NCBI GenBank assembly: GCA_050302175.1 | Contig: JBNLAN010000022.1 | Span: 124,001 to 188,000, forward strand | Length of the DNA: 64,000 bases | Direction of reading: 5' to 3' | Source of the DNA: JBNLAN01 sp050302175 | GTDB lineage: Bacteria; Pseudomonadota; Zetaproteobacteria; Mariprofundales; Mariprofundaceae | Shown here: in pieces, positions 33,758-43,719 of the stretch | Layout of the letters: each line of letters opens with the position of its first letter | Position numbering within the stretch: position 1 is the first letter of the stretch | The notes under the pieces: model-generated | Database searches by the model: none | What the model saw: the letters and a program-made list of their open reading frames with translations, nothing else | What the model was told of the DNA's origin: nothing | Position numbers and translations under genes: made by a program

Positions 33758-35273
33758 TCTCTCACAACTGATCGAACAGACCCAGCGCCCAATCCGCAAG
33801 CTATGGGATATCGCGCCTGATTCCGGACGTATCACCGAAAATGCCGAGATCGGCGGCATCTGCGACGACTCAAGGCATATCCAGCCCGGCGAAGCCTTTC
33901 TCTGCCTGCCACGCACAGGGAGTGAAGCAGCCCGCTATATCGCGAAAGCTGCCAAGGCTGGTGCAGCTGCAGCCATTATCATCGGACAGGACAAGCTAAA
34001 AATCACAAAACTTCCCTGCCTCTACCTCGATAACATGGAGGAGGCGGGGCGCTGTCTGCGCAAGTGGTTCAAAACTGTCAGAACAAAAGTGCCGCTGTTT
34101 GGCGTTACCGGCACCGACGGGAAAACCAGTATTGCATGGATGCTGCGCGAAGCGCTGCAGAAACTGCATGGAAGCGCATGGTCAGTCGGCACACTGGGAT
34201 TTGTGAAAGCGCCGGACGACATACTGGATATCGGCAACACCACGCCATCGCTTTTGACCAACCACCGCTTGCTGGCGCTGGCACAAACCAAAAAAATCGG
34301 GGCGCTGGTCATGGAGGTCTCCTCACATGGCATCGCGCAGAAGCGCATCGCAGGCCTCGATTTCACGGCCGCGGCATGGACCAACCTTGGGCATGATCAC
34401 CTGCAGGATCATGGCGGTTATGATGCATATGCCGCCATCAAACAGGGATTCATCCGGCAGGTTGCAGAGAGTAAAAAGCCTGCGATCTGCAATGCCGACA
34501 GTGCCGAAATCAAGCGCCTGATGAGCAAAATCGGCGGCGATATTCGCTGGTATGGGCACGGCCTCTATCAGCAGGGCCTGTTCATGCGCTGGGAGCAGGA
34601 GCTCCCCGGCCTGCTGCGTCTTGCCACAGATGAGGAAGAGGTGCGCATCGAGGATATCCCGCTCGGCGATTTCCATGCCGAAAACATGGCTGCCACCGCA
34701 TCATTATTGTGTGCATCGCTCGATATTCCACTTAAAGATACGCCTGCGCTACTGGAGGGAATCAGCGCGCCTCCGGGCCGTCTGCAGGGGCTCGATATCG
34801 GTCGCTGGAAAGTATTCGTCGACTACGCACACACGCCGGAAGCGCTGGAGCGCTGCCTGACCACACTGCGCAAACTCACCACCGGCAGGCTGATCACGGT
34901 ATTCGGTTGCGGTGGTGAACGCGACCGCGAAAAACGGCCGCAGATGGGACGCATCGCCTCACTGCTCTCCGATATTGTCTGGATCACCTCCGATAATCCC
35001 CGCTCTGAACTCCCTGAGGTAATCGCCTCCGAAATCGAGAACGGCATGCCACACCCCTACACTGCCAAGGTGCATCTGCAGCTCGATCGTGCCGAGGCGA
35101 TTCGTGCGGCCGTTGCCTGCATGCAGCCGCAGGATTGCCTGGTGATCGCGGGCAAGGGACACGAAAACTACATGGAGATCGCGGAGCGCCGCATTCCGTG
35201 GAGCGATGCGGAGATTGCCACCGATGCCCTGCACAAAAAGCAGGGGGAGGAGGAGTTGAAGGCATGCGCATGA
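33750..35273 (+). CDS. murE: UDP-MurNAc-tripeptide synthetase (meso-diaminopimelate-adding ligase)
   Basis: Adds the third amino acid of the stem peptide. 507 residues. The ATP-binding loop is residues 121-126 (GTDGKT), the substrate-tunnel motif GNTTP follows, and D415-N416-P417-R418 (SDNPRSE) is the motif typical of meso-diaminopimelate-specific enzymes, so a DAP-type Gram-negative wall is expected. The start overlaps the last codons of ftsI. It carries the three Mur domains in order. Confidence 0.95.
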   Translation: MSDLSQLIEQTQRPIRKLWDIAPDSGRITENAEIGGICDDSRHIQPGEAFLCLPRTGSEAARYIAKAAKAGAAAAIIIGQDKLKITKLPCLYLDNMEEAGRCLRKWFKTVRTKVPLFGVTGTDGKTSIAWMLREALQKLHGSAWSVGTLGFVKAPDDILDIGNTTPSLLTNHRLLALAQTKKIGALVMEVSSHGIAQKRIAGLDFTAAAWTNLGHDHLQDHGGYDAYAAIKQGFIRQVAESKKPAICNADSAEIKRLMSKIGGDIRWYGHGLYQQGLFMRWEQELPGLLRLATDEEEVRIEDIPLGDFHAENMAATASLLCASLDIPLKDTPALLEGISAPPGRLQGLDIGRWKVFVDYAHTPEALERCLTTLRKLTTGRLITVFGCGGERDREKRPQMGRIASLLSDIVWITSDNPRSELPEVIASEIENGMPHPYTAKVHLQLDRAEAIRAAVACMQPQDCLVIAGKGHENYMEIAERRIPWSDAEIATDALHKKQGEEELKACA

Positions 35274-36628
35274 GCGGCATCGAACTGCAACAGGCTACCG
35301 GCGGCAAGTGGCAAAGCGAGGCCCCGGCACTTGTGCATGGCATTTGCACCGACAGCCGGACCTTTACGCCGCCGGCTGCGTTTTTGGCGCTGCGCGGCCC
35401 CAACTTCGATGGCCATATCTTCGGCGAGCGGCTCGATATGCAGGCCGAGGCACTCATCGGCGACAGCAAAGGGGCCGAGACATGGCAACATCTGCATGCA
35501 CCGCAATTGCTGGTGAACGACACCTTGCAGGCGCTGGGCGATATCGCCGCCGCCTGGCGCCGCAAACTCGAAAAAACCACTGTCGTGGCTATCACCGGTT
35601 CTTATGGAAAAACCACCGTGCGCTCCATGCTACAACATCTGCTGGAGTCGGCCGGGCTCTCGGTCGCAGCCACCCGCAAAAACCTGAACAATCTGGTCGG
35701 GGTACCGCACACCCTGCTCGCCGTACCGGAATCAGCCGATATCGCCCTGATCGAATGCGGCATCAGCGAAAGAGGCGAAATGCAGAAACTCGCCAGCATC
35801 GTGCAACCGGACGTGGCCATCCTGACCGGCTTTGCCACCGCACACGGGGCAGGCCTCGGCGGCGCTGACGGCATCGTCAGGGAAAAAGCCTGGCTAACTG
35901 CAACATTGACCCATGGCGGATGGATGGCTGCAGGTGCGGGTGTGACCCGAAAACTTGCAGCAAACAGCATCGCCGTGCCGAAACAGTCGCTCGATATGGA
36001 TCGCGATGATTCGCAGAATGCCCACTGGCATCTCGATGGTGACATTTTAACGTTGCAGCTTGGTGAACAAACGGCATCGCTGCCAATGGCGTTACCGGCG
36101 AAACACTTTGCCGCCAACATGGCGCTGGCGGTTTCAGTTGCCGCCCGATTACTGCAAAAACGCAGGAACATATCACTGACCGCCATGGCCATGGCTCTAC
36201 AACAGTGGCAACCGGTTGCGGGACGCATGCAGAGCCTTCCGGGGCCGAACGGCAGCCGCATCATCGATGATGCTTACAACGCCAATCCCACCTCCATGCA
36301 GGCGGCACTCGATACGCTCGCCGCCCTGCCCGGCCGCCACTTTGCCGTGCTGGGCGATATGGGCGAACTTGGAAATGAAGCCGAAATGCTGCATCAGGGG
36401 CTACGCATCCCACCGCTCGAGGGATTGCTATTGGTCGGCCCACTCATGCAAAAGCTCTGTGCCATCCACACGGATGCGCTATGGGCTCGCGACGCTGATG
36501 CCGCCGTCAAACAAATGGCCGGATTCGACTTAATGCCGGGCGACACCGTACTAATCAAAGCATCGCGCGCCATGCAGCTCGATCGCATTGTAAAAAGCAT
36601 CACACAGGAGAGTGCGCATGCTCTATAA
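35264..36628 (+). CDS. murF: UDP-MurNAc-tripeptide:D-alanyl-D-alanine ligase
   Basis: Adds D-Ala-D-Ala to the UDP-MurNAc tripeptide. 454 residues with P-loop TGSYGKTT at 111-118, KNLNNLVGVP (family NxNNxxGxP) and the C-terminal DDAYNANPTSMQAAL. Start at 35264 has AGGAG 8 bp upstream; the ATG at 35270 overlapping the murE stop would lose two residues but is also possible. The central domain around residue 190 reads GHGAGLGG-like (AHGAGLGGADGI) as in other MurF. Confidence 0.94.
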   Translation: MRMSGIELQQATGGKWQSEAPALVHGICTDSRTFTPPAAFLALRGPNFDGHIFGERLDMQAEALIGDSKGAETWQHLHAPQLLVNDTLQALGDIAAAWRRKLEKTTVVAITGSYGKTTVRSMLQHLLESAGLSVAATRKNLNNLVGVPHTLLAVPESADIALIECGISERGEMQKLASIVQPDVAILTGFATAHGAGLGGADGIVREKAWLTATLTHGGWMAAGAGVTRKLAANSIAVPKQSLDMDRDDSQNAHWHLDGDILTLQLGEQTASLPMALPAKHFAANMALAVSVAARLLQKRRNISLTAMAMALQQWQPVAGRMQSLPGPNGSRIIDDAYNANPTSMQAALDTLAALPGRHFAVLGDMGELGNEAEMLHQGLRIPPLEGLLLVGPLMQKLCAIHTDALWARDADAAVKQMAGFDLMPGDTVLIKASRAMQLDRIVKSITQESAHAL

Positions 36629-37688
36629 TCTTCTCTATCCGCTGGCCGACGAACACTCGGTGTTCAACCTCTTCCAGTACATCACCTTCCGTACGGTGTA
36701 CGCGCTGGTCACCGCACTACTGCTCTCCTGGATCATCGGCCCCTTCTTTATCGGCTGGCTGAAGAAAAAACAGAGCAAAGGACAGCCGATCCGCAACGAC
36801 GGACCACAGACTCACCTCTCCAAACAGGGCACACCGACCATGGGCGGACTGATGATTTTGCTAACCTTCGGCATCTCGACGCTGCTGTGGACCGACCTGA
36901 CCAACGAGCTCGTCTGGCTCTGCCTGCTGGTCACCTTCGGCTACGGCCTGGTCGGCTGGCTGGACGACTACCTGAAGCTTTCCAAAGCCAATCCCAAGGG
37001 ATTGCCGGGCCGCTGGAAACTCCTGCTGCAACTTCTCTTCGGCGGTATCGCAGCCTGGGGGCTCACACAACTCACCTCGCCGATCGTCGACATTCCCTTT
37101 CTCAACATCCAGTGGGATATGGGTCTCTGGTACGGCCTGTTCGTGGTGTTCGTACTGATCGGAGCCTCCAATGCTGTCAATCTCACCGACGGACTCGACG
37201 GACTTGCCATTACCCCGACCTTCATGACCGCATCAGCCCTGGCAGTCATCGTCTACCTCGCAGGGCATAAGCACTTCGCGCAATACCTGCTGATCCCGCA
37301 CGTGCCAAACGCAGGCGAACTCACCATCCTCTGCGGCGCCATGGCAGGCGCCTGTCTGGGCTTCCTCTGGTTCAACACCTATCCGGCACAAATTTTCATG
37401 GGCGATGTAGGCGCTCTGGCGCTCGGCGGCGCACTGGGTTTCGTGGCCTCGGCAGTACACCAGCAGTTTCTTCTGGCCATTGCCGGAGGCGTATTTGTGC
37501 TGGAAGCGGTCTCCGTGATCGTGCAGGTGGCAAGCTTCAAAATGACCGGCAAGCGCGTCTTCCGCATGGCACCGTTGCATCACCATTTCGAGCTCAAGGG
37601 CTGGCCGGAGCCGAAGGTGATCGTTCGCTTCTGGATTATCTCAATGATTCTGGCACTGGTGGCACTCTCCACCCTGAAGATCCGGTGA
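36618..37688 (+). CDS. mraY: Phospho-N-acetylmuramoyl-pentapeptide transferase
   Basis: Forms lipid I from UDP-MurNAc-pentapeptide and undecaprenyl phosphate in the inner membrane. 356 residues, about ten TM segments. Signatures: PTMGGLMILL, DDYLKLSKANPKGL (catalytic Asp pair region), NAVNLTDGLDGLA and the late APLHHHFELKGWPE. The ATG at 36618 has CAGGAG 7 bp upstream; a GTG six bases earlier is less likely. It lies inside the end of murF by 11 bp and is followed by murD 7 bp downstream. Confidence 0.96.
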   Translation: MLYNLLYPLADEHSVFNLFQYITFRTVYALVTALLLSWIIGPFFIGWLKKKQSKGQPIRNDGPQTHLSKQGTPTMGGLMILLTFGISTLLWTDLTNELVWLCLLVTFGYGLVGWLDDYLKLSKANPKGLPGRWKLLLQLLFGGIAAWGLTQLTSPIVDIPFLNIQWDMGLWYGLFVVFVLIGASNAVNLTDGLDGLAITPTFMTASALAVIVYLAGHKHFAQYLLIPHVPNAGELTILCGAMAGACLGFLWFNTYPAQIFMGDVGALALGGALGFVASAVHQQFLLAIAGGVFVLEAVSVIVQVASFKMTGKRVFRMAPLHHHFELKGWPEPKVIVRFWIISMILALVALSTLKIR

Positions 37689-37695
37689 ACGAGCA

Positions 37696-39051
37696 ATGAG
37701 CGATCTGCACACCACCGCCATCGTCGGCATGGGCAAAACAGGCTGCTCCATTGCGCGCTTTTTACAAAGCCGCGGCACAGCCTGTGAAGCTTTCGACGAA
37801 AACGGCAAAGTGAAACTTCCGGAAGGGCTCGAGATTCCTCTGCATACCGGGCGTATCAAAGCCGATGCCCTGCTCCGGTTCGGGCAGGTCGCGGTGAGCC
37901 CCGGCGTGATCTGGTCGCACCCGGCACTGGTTGCTGCTCGCGAAGCAGGCATTCCGGTATTCGGCGATCTCGATCTGTTCCTCGAACACTTTAATGGCGA
38001 AATTCTGGCCGTAACCGGTACCAACGGTAAGACCACCACGGTGACGCTGATCGGCACCCTGCTGGAGACCCTGCCCGGCGGCATTGAAATCGCAGGCAAC
38101 ATCGGCAATCCGATGCTGGATATGCTGAGCGACTCTTTACGTGAAGAACCCCTGCGCACCGTGCTGGAGCTCTCCAGCTTCCAGCTTGAGCGCTGCAAGG
38201 GAATCCGTCCAAAGTGGGCGGCACTGCTCAACGTGCAACCCGACCACGCCGATATGCACGAAAGCGAAGCGGCCTACACTGCCACCAAACTACGCCTGTT
38301 TGAGCAACAGGGTGAAGGCGACACGGCGATGCTGCCGCTCGAAGATCGCTGGAATAAACTGGCCGACGAGCTACGCGGACGAGGCGTGCGCGTACTTCGT
38401 TTCGGACGTGTCGAATCGTTCGAACAGGCAGATGCCGGTATCCGGATCGGCGCGGAAACGGAGCTGTTCTGGCGACAGGATGATGAAGTGCAATCGATCT
38501 CTGAGCGCAACATTCTCTCCCGAGGCGTCCACCAGCACCTGAATATGGCGGTTGCCGCCCAGGCAGCGGCCGATCATGGCGTCTCCGCCACCGTTATCGG
38601 CGAATCGATGACCTCTTTCCGCGGCTTAAGCCACCGCGTACAGGATCTTGGCCTGTTCCACGGCCGGCACTGGTACGATGATTCCAAAGCGACCAATCCG
38701 GATGCAGCCATTGCAGCCCTGAATGCTTTTGATCGTGTCATCTGGATTTGCGGAGGGGCGCGCAAAGGGCTTGATCTCTCACCCCTGCGCTTTGCGGTCG
38801 GACAACATGTCGAACACGCCTACATCATCGGCAAAGACGCCAAGGCCTTCAAGCAGCTGCTGGAGGAGGCCGGCGTCTCCTGCACCATTGCGGTGCATCT
38901 GCAAAAGGCGGTGCAGCTGGCTGCACGCTATAGCGACCCCCTGCCTGTTTTGCTCTCGCCCGCTGCAGCAAGCCAGGATCAATTCAGGGATTATGCTGAT
39001 CGCGGCAGACAGTTCGCCGAAGCGATCCGGCATCTGGAGAAGGCGGCATGA
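37696..39051 (+). CDS. murD: UDP-N-acetylmuramoylalanine:D-glutamate ligase
   Basis: Adds D-Glu to UDP-MurNAc-L-Ala. 451 residues. N-terminal Rossmann motif VGMGKTGCSIARFL, ATP loop at 108-114 (GTNGKTT), EIAGNIGNP and the late NPDAAIAALNAF with the KATN motif (DSKATNPDAA) typical of MurD. It starts 7 bp after mraY and overlaps ftsW by 4 bp. Confidence 0.95.
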   Translation: MSDLHTTAIVGMGKTGCSIARFLQSRGTACEAFDENGKVKLPEGLEIPLHTGRIKADALLRFGQVAVSPGVIWSHPALVAAREAGIPVFGDLDLFLEHFNGEILAVTGTNGKTTTVTLIGTLLETLPGGIEIAGNIGNPMLDMLSDSLREEPLRTVLELSSFQLERCKGIRPKWAALLNVQPDHADMHESEAAYTATKLRLFEQQGEGDTAMLPLEDRWNKLADELRGRGVRVLRFGRVESFEQADAGIRIGAETELFWRQDDEVQSISERNILSRGVHQHLNMAVAAQAAADHGVSATVIGESMTSFRGLSHRVQDLGLFHGRHWYDDSKATNPDAAIAALNAFDRVIWICGGARKGLDLSPLRFAVGQHVEHAYIIGKDAKAFKQLLEEAGVSCTIAVHLQKAVQLAARYSDPLPVLLSPAAASQDQFRDYADRGRQFAEAIRHLEKAA

Positions 39052-40166
39052 AACAACTCGCCCCTCCCGATAAAACCATGCTCATCGCAATCCTGTTGCT
39101 GATGGCCTACGGCCTGCTGATGGTGGCGAGCGCCAGTCTCAGTGTCTCCGAGGTACGCTACGGCAATCCGTTACGGATTCTGGGCCACTGGCTGATCTAC
39201 ATTCCGATCGGGCTTGGGCTCGCATGGTTACTCTCCAATATCGACACCCGCTGGTGGCAAGCCTCAGCGCTGCCGATTTTGGGGCTCGGGCTGCTGCTGA
39301 TGATTCTGGTCCTGATTCCCGGCCTCGGCAGCAAAATCAACGGCGCCCAGCGCTGGCTGTCGCTGTTCGGCCTCACCCTGCAACCGGTAGAGCTGCTCAA
39401 ACCGGTGATCGTACTCTATATGGCCTACTATATGTCGCGCTTCCCCGAGCGCCTGCACCAGTTCTCCAGCGGACTTGCACCGATGCTGATCGTGCTTGCC
39501 ACTGCGGTCGTGCTTTTGCTGCTGCAACCAGATTTCGGCAGCGCAGTGCTGCTCTGTGGCGTCTGCTTTCTGCTCTGGTTTGTCGGCGGCATACCACTGC
39601 GTCACCTCGGCATCCTGCTCGGCACCATCCTGCCGGTTGGCATCGTGGTACTGATGGCCGAGGCTTATCGTATCAAGCGTTTCACCAGCTTCATCGATCC
39701 ATGGGCCGATCCGTTTGGCAGCGGTTATCAGCTGGTTCAGTCCATCCTTGCCTTCGGTGCAGGCGGCATTAAGGGGGCAGGGCTCGGGCAGGGCGTGCAA
39801 AAACTGTTTTACCTGCCGGAGGCCTTTACCGATTTCATTGCCGCCGTGATTGCCGAAGAGCTGGGGCTGGGCGGCATCCTGATACTGATGACCCTGTTCG
39901 GTCTGCTGCTGTGGCGTGCGCTGGGCGTGGCCTTCGAGCAAAACGAAATGTTCGCACGCCTGCTGGTGATGGGTTGTGTCATGCTTATCGGCTTTGCATT
40001 CATGATTAATATGGGCGCAGCCATGGGTATTCTGCCAACCAAGGGCATGCCGATGCCGTTCGTCTCCTATGGCGGCTCGGCCCTGCTCGGCAACTGTATT
40101 CTGGCGGGCCTGATTTTTTCGGTGCAGCGGCATATGCAGGCACGCAGCCCGGAGAGATTGCCATGA
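39048..40166 (+). CDS. ftsW: Septal peptidoglycan polymerase FtsW
   Basis: SEDS-family glycosyltransferase working with FtsI at the septum. 372 residues with ten TM helices. Marks: LGSKINGAQRWL with the catalytic-region pattern, PAEMMKPV-like LQPVELLKPVIVLYMAYYM, LLLQPDFGSAVLL and GMGALPTKGMPMPF-type ending ILPTKGMPMPFVSYGGSA. It overlaps murD and murG by 4 bp each. Confidence 0.95.
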   Translation: MKQLAPPDKTMLIAILLLMAYGLLMVASASLSVSEVRYGNPLRILGHWLIYIPIGLGLAWLLSNIDTRWWQASALPILGLGLLLMILVLIPGLGSKINGAQRWLSLFGLTLQPVELLKPVIVLYMAYYMSRFPERLHQFSSGLAPMLIVLATAVVLLLLQPDFGSAVLLCGVCFLLWFVGGIPLRHLGILLGTILPVGIVVLMAEAYRIKRFTSFIDPWADPFGSGYQLVQSILAFGAGGIKGAGLGQGVQKLFYLPEAFTDFIAAVIAEELGLGGILILMTLFGLLLWRALGVAFEQNEMFARLLVMGCVMLIGFAFMINMGAAMGILPTKGMPMPFVSYGGSALLGNCILAGLIFSVQRHMQARSPERLP

Positions 40167-41278
40167 ACGCGCACCCCCCCCTGCTTTGCATCGCGGGTGG
40201 CGGCACCGGTGGTCATGTCTATCCGGCGCTGGCGCTGGCCGATGCGGTGCGGAAGCAGTGGCCGGATGTCGAAGTGAACTTTATCGGTGCGCAGCGCGGA
40301 CTCGAAGCGCAGCTGCTGCCCGAGCGCGGTGAAAACGTTTTGCTGCTCAATATGCATCGTATACAGGGCGCAACTCTTGCCAGCAAGCTGAAGGTGCTGC
40401 TGTGGGAGCTTCCGGGAGCCGTGTTCAGAATCATGGGTGCCTGGCGCACCCGCAAGCCGGCTCTGGTCGTCGGTGTGGGTGGCTATGCAAGTGTGGCCGG
40501 GGTGGTCGCCGCTATTATCCGTCGGATACCTGTGGTGCTCTACGAGCAGAATGCCATCCCGGGACTGGTGAACCGTAAACTGGCGTACCTGTGCAATCGG
40601 ATCATGCTGGGCTTCCCGGATGCGGCCCGTTTCCTGCCGGAACAAAAATGCGTTGCCACCGGCAATATCATTCCCGAAGCCATCCGCAATACCCGTTGGC
40701 AAGCGCATACGCCACCGCGTCTGTTGGTCATGGGGGGCTCACAGGGTGCCGCCTGCCTCAACGAAATGCTGCCGGAGTGCTGCCGTCTGCTTGCTATGCA
40801 GGGACTGGAGTTCTCCGTCACCCACGTGTGCGGGCCGGAAAACGGTCGCATGGGCAGTGTGCAGGCCGCATACCGCGAGGCCAAAGTTGCCGCCGAAATA
40901 CTCGGCTACTGCCACGATATGCCCGCCTTCTATGCCAAAGGCGATCTGCTGGTGGCACGCAGTGGCGCCATGACCGTGGGCGAGGCGGCCAGCTGCGGCA
41001 TGCCGGCGATTTTCATCCCGCTGCCATCGGCCGCCGACAACCATCAATATTACAATGCGCGCGCCCTCTCCGATGCAGGTGCCGCACTGACCATTGAGCA
41101 GGGGCATGCCTCTCCGGCGCTACTGGCCGGTCATATCAAACGGCTGCTGTTTGCGCCCCGCGAACTGGAACGCATGAGCAAAGCCGCAACAACTGCTGTC
41201 GGCAGTGATGCGAAAGAGCGGCAGCTGGCGGTGGTCGGACAGTTTCTCAAATCAGGCAAGGAGGCAGTGCAATCATGA
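40163..41278 (+). CDS. murG: UDP-N-acetylglucosamine:lipid I GlcNAc transferase
   Basis: Converts lipid I to lipid II on the inner face of the membrane. 371 residues, GT28 fold. The N-terminal glycine loop IAGGGTGGHVYPALA, a second loop VVGVGGYASVAG and the donor site ARSGAMTVGEAASCGMPAIFIPLP are diagnostic. It overlaps ftsW and murC by 4 bp. Confidence 0.96.
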   Translation: MNAHPPLLCIAGGGTGGHVYPALALADAVRKQWPDVEVNFIGAQRGLEAQLLPERGENVLLLNMHRIQGATLASKLKVLLWELPGAVFRIMGAWRTRKPALVVGVGGYASVAGVVAAIIRRIPVVLYEQNAIPGLVNRKLAYLCNRIMLGFPDAARFLPEQKCVATGNIIPEAIRNTRWQAHTPPRLLVMGGSQGAACLNEMLPECCRLLAMQGLEFSVTHVCGPENGRMGSVQAAYREAKVAAEILGYCHDMPAFYAKGDLLVARSGAMTVGEAASCGMPAIFIPLPSAADNHQYYNARALSDAGAALTIEQGHASPALLAGHIKRLLFAPRELERMSKAATTAVGSDAKERQLAVVGQFLKSGKEAVQS

Positions 41279-42651
41279 AAACGCGCGTGCAGCATATTCA
41301 TTTCACCGGCATTGGCGGTATCGGCATGAGCGGCATTGCCGAACTTCTGCATAATCAGGGTTTCAAGGTGCAGGGCAGCGATGCGGCCGATAGCGCCAAT
41401 GTTGCGCGCCTGCGTTCGCTCGGCATCAACATCGATATCGGACATGCCGCCAGGAATCTTGGCGATGCGCAGGTGGTGGTGGTCTCGTCCGCCATTGCCA
41501 GAAACAATCCCGAACTGGTTGAAGCACGCAACCGCAATATCCCGGTGATCCCGCGCGCCGACATGCTCTCCGAACTGATGCGCATGAAGCAGGGCATCGC
41601 CGTGGCCGGGAGTCATGGCAAGACCACCATCACTTCACTGATCGCACACTGCATGGAAGCAGCCGGCATCGACCCAACCTATGTGATTGGCGGCAGACTC
41701 GTCGCCACCGGTAACAACGCCAAACTGGGACAGAGCCCATGGCTGGTCGCCGAAGCCGATGAGAGCGACGGCTCCTTTTTGCGCCTGACGCCAACACTCG
41801 CCGTCATCAGCAATATCGACCCTGAACATCTCGACCACTACGGGGATTTCGAGCATCTGCTCGATGCCTTCCGTCAGTTCGCCGACAGCGTCCCCTTCTA
41901 TGGCCACATAGTTCTGCACCACGAACACCCGCATGTCGCCACCGTACGGGCCCGGCTGCACAAGCCGGTCACCTCCTACGGCAGCAGCCCGCAGGCCGAC
42001 ATTTACCTGCTCTCCCGACAGTGCGATGGCGCAGGACAGATCATTCGCATCGGCACTCAGGATGGTGAACTGGGAGAGTTCCGTCTGGCCATCCCGGGGC
42101 TGCACAATGCCGAAAATGCTCTCGCGGCCATCGCCGTGCTGCGTGATATCGGAATCGACCTGGATACCATCCGCAAGGGCATGAACAGTTTCGGTGGCAT
42201 CCAGCGTCGTTTCCAGAGCAGCGAAGCAGGCGATGGCGTCATGATCGATGACTATGCCCACCATCCGAAAGAGATCGAGGCGACACTTGCCACTGCCAGC
42301 GAATGCTGGCCTGAGCGCAATCTGCGTGTGATTTTCCAGCCGCACCGCTTCACCCGCACGCGAGATCTGATGAACGAGTTCATGGGGAGCTTCGATCTCG
42401 CCAATGAGGTGGCATTGCTGCCGATCTATGCAGCCAGCGAAGAAGCGATCGAGGGCGTCAACTCCGAAGTCATGCGAGACGGCATGATTGCACGCGGCCA
42501 CCGTCATGTGCAGACCTGCCCCGATCTTGCTGCAGCAAAAACCTTGATTGAAGCATGGCTGAAAAGCGGCGATATCGTACTGTTGATGGGCGCGGGCTCC
42601 ATCGGCGGACTTGCCTCCGAGATGCGCAAGAGCCTTGGGGCAGACAAATGA
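41275..42651 (+). CDS. murC: UDP-N-acetylmuramate:L-alanine ligase
   Basis: Adds the first L-Ala to UDP-MurNAc. 458 residues. Opens with HFTGIGGIGMSGIAELL, the ATP loop is GSHGKTT at 112-118, then EADESDGSFL and DDYAHHPKEIEATL in the third domain. All are MurC signatures. Overlaps murG and murB by 4 bp. Confidence 0.96.
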   Translation: MKTRVQHIHFTGIGGIGMSGIAELLHNQGFKVQGSDAADSANVARLRSLGINIDIGHAARNLGDAQVVVVSSAIARNNPELVEARNRNIPVIPRADMLSELMRMKQGIAVAGSHGKTTITSLIAHCMEAAGIDPTYVIGGRLVATGNNAKLGQSPWLVAEADESDGSFLRLTPTLAVISNIDPEHLDHYGDFEHLLDAFRQFADSVPFYGHIVLHHEHPHVATVRARLHKPVTSYGSSPQADIYLLSRQCDGAGQIIRIGTQDGELGEFRLAIPGLHNAENALAAIAVLRDIGIDLDTIRKGMNSFGGIQRRFQSSEAGDGVMIDDYAHHPKEIEATLATASECWPERNLRVIFQPHRFTRTRDLMNEFMGSFDLANEVALLPIYAASEEAIEGVNSEVMRDGMIARGHRHVQTCPDLAAAKTLIEAWLKSGDIVLLMGAGSIGGLASEMRKSLGADK

Positions 42652-43544
42652 GCCACTGGCACGAAGCCCTGAAGGCGCACGGTCAGCTGCTGGCGGATGA
42701 ACCGCTGGCCCGGCATACCACACTCGGTGTGGGCGGCCCTGCCCGCTGGTATTTCCGTCCAAAAAACTGCGATGCTCTTATCGCCGCCATGAAGGTGATC
42801 CCGGGCGAACTGCATCTGATGCCGCTGGGTCGCGGCAGTAACCTGCTGGTGGCGGACTCCGGCATCGACGGTGTGGTGATCGATCTTGGAGACCTCAATG
42901 AAATCTCCCGCGATGGCAATACTGTTTGTGCCGGTGCGGGTGCCCGTATGGGTAAACTGGCGCAGTTTGCCGCCAAGGAGGGGCTCGGCGGCCTTGAGTT
43001 TATGGCCACGATCCCCGGCGATGTCGGAGGTGGCATCGCCATGAATGCCGGGGCATTCGGTCAACAGGTTTCCGATACGCTGGCGCACATCGATATTGTG
43101 CTGCCGGAAGGCGAGTCGAAACGCCTTGCCGCAAATGAGCTCAATATGCGCTATCGCTATACGCAACTGCCGGAAGGGGCGCTGGTTGTATCCGCCTGCT
43201 TTGCACTCGAGGCAGCCGACAGTGAGGCACTCAAAAACCGTATGCGCGAATTCCGCGAGAAGAGAGGCGCCACCCAACCGCTGGCTATGCCGAATTGCGG
43301 TTCGGTATTCAAAAATCCGGAAGGCGACCATGCCGCCCGCCTGATCGAGGCCTGCGGACTGAAAGGCCGGCGCGAAGGCGCAGCACGCATCTCGGATGTG
43401 CATGCCAATTTTATTGTGAACGAAGGGGGCGCGAGCAGCCGCGATATCGTCACACTGATCCGACTGGCGCAAACCGAAGTGGAGAAAAAGTTCGGCATCC
43501 GGCTGGAGACGGAAGTAAGAATGACAGGAGGGGGCAATGAATAA
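42648..43544 (+). CDS. murB: UDP-N-acetylenolpyruvoylglucosamine reductase
   Basis: FAD enzyme that makes UDP-MurNAc. 298 residues, the shorter type II form lacking the extra loop of the E. coli enzyme. FAD-binding stretch LGVGGPARWY and LGRGSNLLV, then GIPGxxGG-like IPGDVGGGIAMNAGAFG. The catalytic Ser is S219 in NCGSVFKNP, and the late VHANFIVNEGGA is also typical. It overlaps the next small gene by 8 bp. Confidence 0.95.
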   Translation: MSHWHEALKAHGQLLADEPLARHTTLGVGGPARWYFRPKNCDALIAAMKVIPGELHLMPLGRGSNLLVADSGIDGVVIDLGDLNEISRDGNTVCAGAGARMGKLAQFAAKEGLGGLEFMATIPGDVGGGIAMNAGAFGQQVSDTLAHIDIVLPEGESKRLAANELNMRYRYTQLPEGALVVSACFALEAADSEALKNRMREFREKRGATQPLAMPNCGSVFKNPEGDHAARLIEACGLKGRREGAARISDVHANFIVNEGGASSRDIVTLIRLAQTEVEKKFGIRLETEVRMTGGGNE

Positions 43545-43716
43545 ACCGGGATCATACGAAGAGCTGTTTCAGAAAGATAGAAATGACAACACCGACTGGA
43601 ACATCGCCGTAAGAGAGCAGCGGAAAGCCAAGGCGGAAACGTTCGGCAAACGCACGCTGATGAGCTTGCTGCTGCGTTTGCGCAAGACCGCAACACTTGA
43701 AAAGGAGAGCAATTAA
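43537..43716 (+). CDS. Small unrecognised gene between murB and ddl (59 aa)
   Basis: A 59-residue reading frame that starts inside the end of murB, preceded by a very strong ribosome site (AGGAGGGGG ending about 4 bp before the ATG), and stops 3 bp before ddl. The protein is highly charged (many Lys/Arg/Glu/Asp), with a polar N-half (GSYEELFQKDRNDNTDW) and a C-half that could form an amphipathic helix (LMSLLLRLRK). No TM or signal. I do not know a family for it. The strong ribosome site, overlap with murB and tight spacing to ddl argue that it is translated. Confidence 0.6.
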   Translation: MNKPGSYEELFQKDRNDNTDWNIAVREQRKAKAETFGKRTLMSLLLRLRKTATLEKESN

Positions 43717-43719
43717 CCG

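Noticed and set aside
39224..39772. 182-codon frame within ftsW in another frame
   Set aside because: Overlaps a well-supported gene and has shadow composition (Arg/Ala/Ser-rich).
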